This document shows positions 47,274 through 54,409 of a DNA stretch of 64,000 nucleotides, one piece after another. The number at the start of each line of letters is the position of its first letter. Position 1 is the stretch's first letter. Source of the DNA: Bacilli bacterium (GTDB lineage Bacteria > Bacillota_I > Bacilli_A > RF39 > UBA660); NCBI GenBank assembly GCA_017460175.1, contig JAFUBO010000006.1:96339-160338 (forward strand), given 5' to 3'. The notes under the pieces are model-generated. The model worked only from the letters and a program-made list of their open reading frames with translations, was not told the origin of the DNA and ran no database searches. Position numbers and translations under genes: made by a program.

Positions 47274-47296
47274 ATATCCACAATATTTGTGGATAT
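47274..47296. terminator. Terminator-like hairpin
   Basis: ATATCCACAA/TTGTGGATAT stem with loop TAT and A/T flanks, at the 3' end of the XRE gene (minus strand). Confidence 0.75.
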
Positions 47297-47297
47297 T

Positions 47298-47774
47298 TTA
47301 TTTTTTTAATTTATAACTAAGTATACCACTAACTAATAAACAAGGTATATCTATTATTAGTGCATATAAACTAATAGTCTTTAAAATACTATCATCCCAA
47401 GGACCTCTATATAACCAGTTAAAATACATATTAAGAATAAATATAACTACAAATATAATACTACATATCCATGTAACTACATTTACTAACTTTAAAGTAG
47501 TATCAACTTTCTTCTTCAACATAACAAAATTATCTTCAGCTTTATTCATATAATCACTCTCCTTAATCTTCTCTCCACTTAATAATTCATTAACATTAAT
47601 ATCTAATTCACTACATAAATCCTTTAATAAAGAATAATCAGGCATAGTATTACCATTTTCCCATCTACTAATAGACTTACTAGTAACACCTAATTTCTCT
47701 GCTAACACATCTTGTGTATAACCTTTTTCTTTTCTACATTCATAAATAAACTTACCAATTCTTTTTTGATCCAT
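47298..47774 (-). CDS. XRE-family regulator with C-terminal membrane helices
   Basis: 158 residues. HTH domain (about 1-65): GKFIYECRKEKGYTQDVLAEKLGV, SISRWENG. Two membrane segments follow (about 100-120 and 135-155). Membrane-tethered XRE regulators of this type are common in gut Firmicutes. The start at 47774 follows AAGGAG; seven earlier in-frame residues have no ribosome site. Confidence 0.82.
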   Translation of the reverse strand: MDQKRIGKFIYECRKEKGYTQDVLAEKLGVTSKSISRWENGNTMPDYSLLKDLCSELDINVNELLSGEKIKESDYMNKAEDNFVMLKKKVDTTLKLVNVVTWICSIIFVVIFILNMYFNWLYRGPWDDSILKTISLYALIIDIPCLLVSGILSYKLKK

Positions 47775-47960
47775 ATTATCTCCTTTCATAGACAATTATA
47801 TTATTAATGTTTAATAAACTACAGGACAGAACCTGAGAGTTATATATTTATTTTAACATAATTGTTAAATATAATAATCATAAGATAGTAATATTGCGAT
47901 GATTAGTGTAATCCCGTTTTTGTTTGCAAGAAAGTATGATATACTATTTATGGTGATTTT

Positions 47961-48677
47961 ATGAAAAAAATGACTGAACTATTTATGGCTTATAAAAGTG
48001 AATTTAAAAAAAGTTCTTTAAAAGACAATAGTTTAATAGAATTTAGAATGCCATTTAATTATGCTGATTTATCTGATATCAATAAAGGGAAAATTGTTTT
48101 AAAAAATAGTAATCAGAAAATATCTATAAAAGATTCATTAGATTCATTAGATTTAGCAATAGAAAATAATAATATAATAAGAGTATGGACCAGTCATATT
48201 GATCCAGATTTCTATATATTTTTACTATTTATTTGTTCTTATATAAATGGAAAGGTTGATAATATTGAAGTCCTTTATTCTGATGAATATAATAAAGAAT
48301 GTATAAATACTGGAGTAATGACTAGTAATGAATTAGATAAATTATCACTATTAAGTCATACAATAGATAATATACAAATAAATAATTATGCGAAAGAATG
48401 GGATAGCATAAATAAAGATGGTAGTAAATTACATATTATTGAGAATGATAAATTAATAGATGTTGATTATGAATATATTTATAAACAGATTATTGATTTA
48501 ATTCGAGAAAATAAAAGTGTTATTGTAGGAGAAGTAATTCTATATTTTATAAGAAAGTATAAAATAGATACTGAATGTTTAATTCAAAATTTAATTAAGG
48601 AAGAACGAATTAGAATAATAAATAAGGATAATATATTTTCAAAGAATATAGTTGAATTATATAATGATGAAGATTAA
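47961..48677 (+). CDS. DUF1835-like protein
   Basis: 238 residues, cytoplasmic. IIRVWTSHIDPDFYIFLLFI and EVLYSDEY resemble the DUF1835 core (an Asp/Ser-containing alpha/beta fold often next to DUF3658). Function unknown. Expressed alone from an extended -10 (TGATATACT, 47937-47945). Confidence 0.5.
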   Translation: MKKMTELFMAYKSEFKKSSLKDNSLIEFRMPFNYADLSDINKGKIVLKNSNQKISIKDSLDSLDLAIENNNIIRVWTSHIDPDFYIFLLFICSYINGKVDNIEVLYSDEYNKECINTGVMTSNELDKLSLLSHTIDNIQINNYAKEWDSINKDGSKLHIIENDKLIDVDYEYIYKQIIDLIRENKSVIVGEVILYFIRKYKIDTECLIQNLIKEERIRIINKDNIFSKNIVELYNDED

Positions 48678-48715
48678 ATTAAACATTATAGCAGTAGCAA
48701 TCCTATTTTTTTTTG

Positions 48716-48772
48716 CTCGCAATATTAAGATATAGAGAACGGAAGTTCCTTTTATTTGTGGTATAATTTTAT
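48716..48772 (+). repeat. Repeated promoter module, copy 1
   Basis: Block with ATTAAGATAT, the small palindrome GAACGGAAGTTCC, T-rich DNA and the extended -10 TGGTATAAT (48759-48767). It is nearly identical to the block before 51105 and partly to that before 49308. The palindrome plus T run could also end transcription from upstream. Confidence 0.65.
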
Positions 48773-48787
48773 ATAGAGGTTGATATT

Positions 48788-49210
48788 ATGAAAAAGTATA
48801 AAATATTATATTATGTTACAACAATTATGAGTATGCTAGTTGGATTATGGCATTTTTTTGTTCCAGTTATGTTTCAATGGTATGATTATTTACCAATGCA
48901 ATATAAAAACTTAATTGTAGGAATAGATTATACAAATTATTGTTTTTCGCTATTACTATTTGGATGTAGTTTGCTTTTAATAATATGGGGAAAAAGAGCA
49001 TTAGGGGAAAGTAAAGAAGCTAAAGAACTATATTTCTTTTTAACTATTGTTTGGATATTTAGAGCATGTTTAGCAACATTTATTGAACCATGGCCATTAG
49101 AACCTATACCTTTAGCTGCAATATTACAACTTGTATTATCTGATTTATTAGCATTTATGATGATAACTATGAGTATTGTATTTTATAAAAATATAAAAAA
49201 GATTAAATAG
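48788..49210 (+). CDS. Four-helix membrane protein
   Basis: 140 residues with four membrane helices; LVGLWHFFVPVMFQWYDYLP, FGCSLLLIIWGKRALG and FIEPWPLEPIPLA. No family recognised. Driven by repeated promoter module copy 1. Confidence 0.65.
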   Translation: MKKYKILYYVTTIMSMLVGLWHFFVPVMFQWYDYLPMQYKNLIVGIDYTNYCFSLLLFGCSLLLIIWGKRALGESKEAKELYFFLTIVWIFRACLATFIEPWPLEPIPLAAILQLVLSDLLAFMMITMSIVFYKNIKKIK

Positions 49211-49232
49211 AAAACTACAATTTAATGATTAA

Positions 49233-49290
49233 CTCGGAAGATTAAGATATATAGAACGGATGAGAATTCGTTCTTTTATGTTATAATTAA
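49233..49290 (+). repeat. Repeated promoter module, copy 2
   Basis: Shares CGGAAGATTAAGATAT with copy 3 exactly; its palindrome is longer and different (GAACG...CGTTC) and its -10 is TGTTATAAT (49279-49287). Confidence 0.6.
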
Positions 49291-49307
49291 TTATAGGAGT
49301 TGATAGA

Positions 49308-49598
49308 ATGGCTACTACAAAAGATTATAGAGATTATATTTTAGAACAACTAAACTTATTAGATAATATAACTTGTAAATCTATGATGGGAGAATATTTA
49401 CTTTATTATAACGGAGTATTATTTGGTGGTATTTATGATGATAGATTACTTGTTAAAATAGTCGATAGTAATAAAAAATATAATATGCAAGAATCTATTC
49501 CTTATGAAAGTGCTAAACCAATGTATCTTGTAGATGATGTAGATAATCAAGAAAAGATAAGAGATATAGTATTAGATACTTGTAAAGGTTTGAAATGA
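49308..49598 (+). CDS. TfoX N-terminal domain protein
   Basis: 96 residues. ITCKSMMGEYLLYYNGVLFGGIYDD-type core identifies the TfoX_N domain (competence-regulator related, here stand-alone as in many Firmicutes). Its role in these is unknown. TGA stop, followed 7 bp later by the next gene. Confidence 0.82.
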   Translation: MATTKDYRDYILEQLNLLDNITCKSMMGEYLLYYNGVLFGGIYDDRLLVKIVDSNKKYNMQESIPYESAKPMYLVDDVDNQEKIRDIVLDTCKGLK

Positions 49599-49605
49599 GG
49601 ATTTT

Positions 49606-50001
49606 ATGGATATTAGAAAGAGTAAAAATATTACAACTATAACTTTAGTAATGGTATTTACAGTGTGTTTCATATTAGGAATTATTAGATGGATTAATAT
49701 ATTTAATGAAAATGTTTTTGTAATAACAAAGGAAATTAATTCACATATAACTAATTTTACTATAAGTTTAATGTTGTGTACTTTAATTGGATATTTATTA
49801 TTATGTTATAGAAAGAAATACTTAACTATTATAATAATTGGATTAATATTAATAAGTACGAATCTTATTTATGAAACAATACTTCCATTTATAAATACAA
49901 TAGATTTAATAGATGCAGTTTATGGAATTTTAGGAGTAATTATAAGTTTAATATATCTATTATTTATTGATAAAAAAGGATTTGATAATAGTGAAACTTA
50001 A
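49606..50001 (+). CDS. Four-helix membrane protein
   Basis: 131 residues, four membrane segments (about 8-26, 43-63, 70-90, 98-122). No family recognised. Probably cotranscribed with the TfoX-domain gene. Confidence 0.6.
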   Translation: MDIRKSKNITTITLVMVFTVCFILGIIRWINIFNENVFVITKEINSHITNFTISLMLCTLIGYLLLCYRKKYLTIIIIGLILISTNLIYETILPFINTIDLIDAVYGILGVIISLIYLLFIDKKGFDNSET

Positions 50002-50094
50002 AGTTGCGAAGAAAATTACAGTTGCAAAATGCAGTTGGTAGAAAAACTATGAGTGCTACCACATAATAGAGTTATACATTGGGAGGTGTATAGT

Positions 50095-50994
50095 ATGTTT
50101 TTTGGAGAAAATCTTCAAATATTAAGAAAAAGAGATAATTTATCACAAGAAGATCTTGCAGATAAATTAAATGTTTCAAGACAAGCAGTTAGTAAATGGG
50201 AAAGTGGTACTGGATTTCCTGAAACTGAAAAAATAATAGCTATTTGTGAAGTATTTAAATGTAGTATGGATGAATTAGTTAAAGGTAAAATATCATTGGA
50301 TGTTAAATCTGAAAAAGAGGAATATGAAAGAATAATGAATAAACAAATATATGGTTCTATGTTTGGTGTAGGTATTATTTTATTAGGTGTAACTATAATG
50401 ATGATTTTAATGGGTTTAGCTCCAGCTGGTGAATTGGAAGAAAGATATTCAATGTTTGGTGTAATATCTATTTTAATTGCTGTAGCTGTTGCAGTACCAA
50501 CATTTATAATTACAGGAAATGAGGCTGAAAACTTTAAAAAAAATAATACTAAAATTACAAACATGTATACTGATAAAGAATTAGAAAATATAAAAGGAAA
50601 AACAACAATTATTAAAGCTATTGGAATTTTCATTATATTAGTAGGTACAATAATAATGTTTTCTACAATGGCTCTTAATATTTTTGGCGAAAGAACACAA
50701 TTATCAGTTGCTTGTTTATTAGGATGCATAACAATAGCTATTCCATTTTTAATATATGCTGGTCAAAACGAAGAAAAAGTTGATATTGAAAAATATAATT
50801 TAGGTCAAACTAAAGAAGCTAAAAAGAATCAACAATTAATTGGTAGAATATGTGGAACTATAATGCTTGTTGCAACTATTATTTTCTTAATATGGAGTTT
50901 TACAACAAATATGTGGAATATTAGTTGGATTGTTTTTCCAATTGGTGGAATTCTATGTGGTATTGTTGGAACAATATTTGGGAATAAAGAATAA
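50095..50994 (+). CDS. XRE-family regulator with four membrane helices
   Basis: 299 residues. HTH (about 1-65): LQILRKRDNLSQEDLADKLNVS, QAVSKWESG. The rest has four membrane segments in two pairs. The ATG at 50095 follows GGGAGGTG. Probably a membrane-coupled sensor-repressor of the small membrane-protein genes around it; target unknown. Confidence 0.82.
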   Translation: MFFGENLQILRKRDNLSQEDLADKLNVSRQAVSKWESGTGFPETEKIIAICEVFKCSMDELVKGKISLDVKSEKEEYERIMNKQIYGSMFGVGIILLGVTIMMILMGLAPAGELEERYSMFGVISILIAVAVAVPTFIITGNEAENFKKNNTKITNMYTDKELENIKGKTTIIKAIGIFIILVGTIIMFSTMALNIFGERTQLSVACLLGCITIAIPFLIYAGQNEEKVDIEKYNLGQTKEAKKNQQLIGRICGTIMLVATIIFLIWSFTTNMWNISWIVFPIGGILCGIVGTIFGNKE

Positions 50995-51032
50995 AAAAAG
51001 ATTGTAATTCAAACACTTATAATAGATAGTTG

Positions 51033-51092
51033 CTTGGAAGATTAAGATATTAGGAACGAAAGTTCCTTTTATTTGTGGTATAATTTTCATAA
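51033..51092 (+). repeat. Repeated promoter module, copy 3
   Basis: GGAAGATTAAGATAT, palindrome GGAACGAAAGTTCC (51053-51066), T-rich DNA and extended -10 TGGTATAAT (51076-51084). From the palindrome to the -10 it is nearly identical to copy 1. Confidence 0.65.
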
Positions 51093-51104
51093 AGGAGATA
51101 TATA

Positions 51105-51590
51105 ATGACAATATTAATAGAAAGTATTATTGGATGTTTATTATTCACAATAATAGCTGGCGGTATGACATATTTAAAACCACTTTCTATGATTAATAGT
51201 TATCCACCCGCAATACAAGAAAAAGTATTAGAACTAGGTATAATTAAAAACAATCAAAAATCAAAGAGTATAAAAAGTATAATAAAAAAACTAATTGCTT
51301 TATTTATACTTACATTTATAATCGCATTTGTAGTTTATAAATTTAATAATACAAATACATTTATAAAAGGATTTGGATATTCATACTTATTATGGAATAT
51401 AGTAAACTGGTGGGATGCATTAGTTATTGATTGTATATGGTTCTGTCATTCTAAAAGAGTAATAATAAAAGGTACTGAAAATATGAAAGAATATAAAGAT
51501 TATTTATTTCATATTAAAGGTGGCTTAATAGGAATGTTATATGGAGTACCAGCTTGTTTATTAGTAGGATTATTCGTATTAATATTTTAA
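51105..51590 (+). CDS. Membrane protein of unknown function
   Basis: 161 residues, four membrane helices with a WNIVNWWDALVIDCIWFCHSK segment between helices 3 and 4. Similar unnamed proteins occur in Firmicutes; function unknown. Followed 21 bp later by a flavodoxin-like gene with which it is probably cotranscribed. Confidence 0.65.
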   Translation: MTILIESIIGCLLFTIIAGGMTYLKPLSMINSYPPAIQEKVLELGIIKNNQKSKSIKSIIKKLIALFILTFIIAFVVYKFNNTNTFIKGFGYSYLLWNIVNWWDALVIDCIWFCHSKRVIIKGTENMKEYKDYLFHIKGGLIGMLYGVPACLLVGLFVLIF

Positions 51591-51611
51591 TTAAAAATAA
51601 AGGAGATAAAT

Positions 51612-52061
51612 ATGAAAAAGAAATTATTTATATACTATACTTTAACAGGTAATGGAGATATAGTTAAAGATACTTTTAAAGATAAAGGATATGAAATAAG
51701 AAAAGTTATTAGTAAAAGTAAATATCCTAAAAACTTATTTTTATTAATGATGATTGGTGGATTTAAAGCAACATTTAATAAAAAAGATAAATTAATAGAT
51801 TTCAATACTGATATTTCTAAATATGATAAAATTGTAATCTCATCACCAATATGGAATGATAGATTATGTGCCCCAATAAATAGTGTTATTAATCTATTAG
51901 ATTTAAAAGATAAAGATATATCATTTATACTACATAGTGCTAGTGGTAATGCAAATCATGCTAAAGAAAAGATTAAAAACTTATATGGAATAGATTCAAT
52001 AATTCTAAAAGAACCTAAAAAACATAAAGAAGAATTAATTAAATTAAAAAATATAAAATAA
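51612..52061 (+). CDS. Flavodoxin-like protein
   Basis: 149 residues. FIYYTLTGNGDIVKD is the FMN-phosphate loop (T-x-T/L-x-G-N), SSPIWNDRLCAPIN the second FMN loop, and HSASGNAN the third. An electron carrier or quinone-reductase relative in the cytoplasm. Confidence 0.82.
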   Translation: MKKKLFIYYTLTGNGDIVKDTFKDKGYEIRKVISKSKYPKNLFLLMMIGGFKATFNKKDKLIDFNTDISKYDKIVISSPIWNDRLCAPINSVINLLDLKDKDISFILHSASGNANHAKEKIKNLYGIDSIILKEPKKHKEELIKLKNIK

Positions 52062-52082
52062 AGAACCAATAGGTTCTTTTAT
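52061..52082 (+). terminator. Terminator of the flavodoxin unit
   Basis: AAGAACC/GGTTCTT stem with loop AATA and T run. Confidence 0.85.
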
Positions 52083-52113
52083 TTTGAATAGAAACTACAA
52101 AGTTCTTTCTATT

Positions 52114-52130
52114 TGTCGAAAAATGTCGAA
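52114..52130 (+). promoter_or_regulatory. Tandem Spo0A boxes upstream of the lipoprotein gene
   Basis: TGTCGAA at 52114-52120 and again at 52124-52130, same orientation, 3 bp gap (10 bp repeat), the arrangement bound by a Spo0A dimer. The -10 (TATAAT, 52203-52208) lies 72 bp downstream, too far for contact at -35, so repression, or activation of a promoter closer by, are both possible. Confidence 0.6.
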
Positions 52131-52148
52131 TAATGTTAATTAGAAAGG

Positions 52149-52200
52149 AGAGCAGTTTTTTTGAAAAAGTAAATTATTAGTTTACTTTAAATATTTTTAA
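52149..52200 (+). other. Small decayed gene start and hairpin
   Basis: A good ribosome site (AAAGGAG, 52144-52150) is followed by an in-frame TTG-AAA-AAG-TAA minimal reading frame (52161-52172). Next comes an AGTAAA/TTTACT stem and T-rich DNA. It looks like the remnant of a lost lipoprotein gene start (MKK...) or a tiny leader; not counted as a gene. Confidence 0.35.
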
Positions 52201-52227
52201 TGTATAATTAAATTAAAGGAGGATAAT

Positions 52228-53037
52228 ATGAGAAAGAAAGTTATTTTATTACTTGCAATTTTAGTAGTAGCATTTGTTGCTACAGGATGTGGAGGTTCTA
52301 CAACAGTAAAACCAATTTATGATAAGAGTGGGAAACCTGTATATGTAGTAGAAAGTGATTATGAAAAGATATTTACCGATACAGACTCTTACAAAGGAAA
52401 ATTTGTAAAACTAACAGGTAAAATATTTACTGACCCAGAAAAGGGTGATAAGTATATGGGATTCCAAATGTATACTGACCCAGAAAAGTATGAAAAAGAT
52501 ATAGTCGTTTATTATAATGAAAACATATCATTAAAATCAGATGACTATGTTGAACTAATTGGTTATGTTTATGGAACAATGGATGGAACAAATGCATTTG
52601 GTGGTAGTGTATCAGCACCAGTAGTCATTGCAACTGAATTGAAAAAATCAGATTATAAAAATGTAATGGCACCAACACTAAAAGAAAAAACATATACAGA
52701 TAAAACTATAAACCAATCAGGATGTATTTTAACGGTAACAAAAGTTGAATTTGCAGAAAAAGAAACACGTGTTTATGTAACTGCAGATAATCAATCAGGA
52801 AGTGACTTCAGTATCTATACTTATAGTTCAAAAATTGTACAAGGTTCAAAACAATATGATCAACAAAGTAATTATGATGCGGATTATCCAGAACTTCAAA
52901 GCGACTTAAAAAATGGCGTTAAGAGTGAAGGAATATTAACTTTCCCAGCAGTAGAAGAAGGAAGTTTTAAATTAATAATGGATGGATCTAGCAGTAACTG
53001 GGATATAGATATAAATGAATATACATTTGATCTATAA
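52228..53037 (+). CDS. Lipoprotein with OB-fold-like and DUF4352-like domains
   Basis: 269 residues. Lipobox VATGC, Cys21. The first domain (about 45-150) has KGKFVKLTGKIF...DDYVELIGYVYG, an OB-fold pattern common in Firmicutes lipoproteins; the second (about 160-269) is beta-sandwich-like (ILTVTKVEFAEKETRVYV, EGILTFPAVEEGSF). Two TDPEK segments repeat within domain one. Two 0A boxes lie upstream. Function unknown. Confidence 0.75.
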   Translation: MRKKVILLLAILVVAFVATGCGGSTTVKPIYDKSGKPVYVVESDYEKIFTDTDSYKGKFVKLTGKIFTDPEKGDKYMGFQMYTDPEKYEKDIVVYYNENISLKSDDYVELIGYVYGTMDGTNAFGGSVSAPVVIATELKKSDYKNVMAPTLKEKTYTDKTINQSGCILTVTKVEFAEKETRVYVTADNQSGSDFSIYTYSSKIVQGSKQYDQQSNYDADYPELQSDLKNGVKSEGILTFPAVEEGSFKLIMDGSSSNWDIDINEYTFDL

Positions 53038-53061
53038 AACTTAAAAACAAAGGAGTAAATA

Positions 53062-53553
53062 ATGAAAAAGATTATATTAGTTATTACACTAGTTTTATCA
53101 ATATTTTTAATTACAGGATGTGGTGCAAAGTCTGGTAATGGTGGAGGAATATTTAATCCAAACAAAACTATGACTTGTACAAAAGAGTCTGTTGATGAGG
53201 ATGGATACAAAACAACTGAAACAATGGATATAACATACAACTCTAATAGAGTGCTAAGAGTTAAATCTACAAACATTAGTGAAACAGATCCTACATATAT
53301 AGATTTTGCATACAGCTTTGGATCTGCCATTGCTGCAAAATTTAATGAAATTGAAGGTATGACTTTTGAATACGTAAAAGAAGGAGACAACAAGCTTAAA
53401 ATGGTAATGGATGTAGATTTTGAAAAAATAAATCCAGATCAAATGAAAGAACTATTAGGTGATTCATTTGATGAAAATAGCTTCTATAGTAGAAAAAATG
53501 TTAATATAGAAGAATTCAAAAAAGAAAATCTATCTGAATATAATTGCAAATAA
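53062..53553 (+). CDS. Lipoprotein of unknown function
   Basis: 163 residues. Lipobox LITGC, Cys20. Mature part begins GGGIFNPNKTMTCTKE and has a long beta pattern, then KEGDNKLKMVMDVDFEKINPD. Resembles YehR/DUF1307-type small lipoproteins. Cotranscribed with the previous lipoprotein (24 bp gap). Confidence 0.7.
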   Translation: MKKIILVITLVLSIFLITGCGAKSGNGGGIFNPNKTMTCTKESVDEDGYKTTETMDITYNSNRVLRVKSTNISETDPTYIDFAYSFGSAIAAKFNEIEGMTFEYVKEGDNKLKMVMDVDFEKINPDQMKELLGDSFDENSFYSRKNVNIEEFKKENLSEYNCK

Positions 53554-53562
53554 AATAATGTA

Positions 53563-53590
53563 AAAGGAACCTGAAGTGTTCCTTTTTTTT
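53563..53590 (+). terminator. Terminator of the lipoprotein pair
   Basis: AAAGGAAC/GTTCCTTT stem, loop CTGAAGT, T run. Confidence 0.9.
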
Positions 53591-53599
53591 GTTTGATTT

Positions 53600-53630
53600 T
53601 GTCGAATAATTTAGTTTGGTGGTGTATAAT
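53600..53630 (+). promoter_or_regulatory. 0A box plus promoter of the GIY-YIG gene
   Basis: TGTCGAA (53600-53606) within TTTTGTCGAA, then exactly 18 bp, then -10 TATAAT (53625-53630). There is no good -35 hexamer. The box occupies the -35 side, as in Spo0A-activated sigma-A promoters of Bacillus such as spoIIG. Confidence 0.6.
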
Positions 53631-53652
53631 TAAATTAACAAGGAGTGATATT

Positions 53653-54291
53653 ATGTACAAATATGCTAACATTGAATTAACACCAGCTATATTCAAAGAA
53701 CTATTAATAGAAAAATTTGATGGAATGCAGTTTAAAAGACCTGATGCAATAAAAGTGATAACTGAATATCACACTAACAATGGTGGCATTCTGGAAAAAA
53801 GTTCATATATTGGTACGTTTAAAAGAGCAACAAAGATGTTAAAGGATAGTGGAATTACTAACCCAAGTTATGGTATATGGCAGTTAAACTATAAAGAACC
53901 AGAAACTAGAATATATAAGGTTGAAAAAAATGAAGAAAAAATAAAGGCAGATGAGACATATGGAGAAGGGAAAGTAGCAGTTTATGTATATTACTATGAT
54001 GTATATAAAGAATTAGCAAAATTAAGGGGAGAAGAATATTTTCCATGTAAGATTGGAAGAACAGATGTAGAGCCTCTACAAAGAATAATTAGTCAGAGTG
54101 GAACATCATATCCTGAGAGACCGCATATAGCATTAATATTTTATTGTGATAATTCATCATATTTGGAAGCTACATTTCACAACGTGCTAAAATTAAAGAA
54201 TAAATGGATCAAGGATGCACCAGGTGTTGAGTGGTTTAAAACTAACATTGAAGAAATAAAAACAATATATAATTCAATAATAAATAATTAA
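53653..54291 (+). CDS. GIY-YIG/T5orf172-domain protein
   Basis: 212 residues. The C-terminal half (about 120-205) has AVYVYYYDV (GIY strand), CKIGRTDVEPLQRI (YIG strand and following Arg), YLEATFHNVLK (catalytic-type Glu) and DAPGVEWFKTNI, the T5orf172/MUG113 version of the GIY-YIG nuclease fold. The N-terminal part is likely a DNA-binding segment. ATG at 53653 follows AAGGAGTG. It opens the defence island and shares its promoter type with the next gene. Confidence 0.75.
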   Translation: MYKYANIELTPAIFKELLIEKFDGMQFKRPDAIKVITEYHTNNGGILEKSSYIGTFKRATKMLKDSGITNPSYGIWQLNYKEPETRIYKVEKNEEKIKADETYGEGKVAVYVYYYDVYKELAKLRGEEYFPCKIGRTDVEPLQRIISQSGTSYPERPHIALIFYCDNSSYLEATFHNVLKLKNKWIKDAPGVEWFKTNIEEIKTIYNSIINN

Positions 54292-54328
54292 TTAATATAT
54301 ATATATAGCGATGGTAATAATAAATAAG

Positions 54329-54352
54329 AAGAACTTACTAAGTTCTTTTTTT
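54329..54352 (+). terminator. Terminator of the GIY-YIG gene
   Basis: AAGAACTT/AAGTTCTT stem, loop ACT, T run; ends directly beside the tandem 0A boxes. Confidence 0.85.
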
Positions 54353-54353
54353 G

Positions 54354-54394
54354 TGTCGAATTTTGTCGAAAACTATGTAATAAGGTGATATACT
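54354..54394 (+). promoter_or_regulatory. Tandem 0A boxes plus promoter of the nuclease-helicase gene
   Basis: TGTCGAA at 54354-54360 and 54364-54370 (10 bp repeat, 3 bp gap), then exactly 18 bp, then an extended -10 TGATATACT (54386-54394; hexamer 54389-54394). The downstream box has the same distance to -10 as the single box of the GIY-YIG promoter. Confidence 0.65.
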
Positions 54395-54409
54395 ATAGAT
54401 GGTGATAAT

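Noticed and set aside
48716..51092. LexA boxes at GAAC-N4-GTTC palindromes
   Set aside because: The flanking bases do not fit CGAAC...GTTCG, the genes are not SOS-like, and many terminators here have similar GGAAC/GTTCC stems. Kept only as a repeated module.
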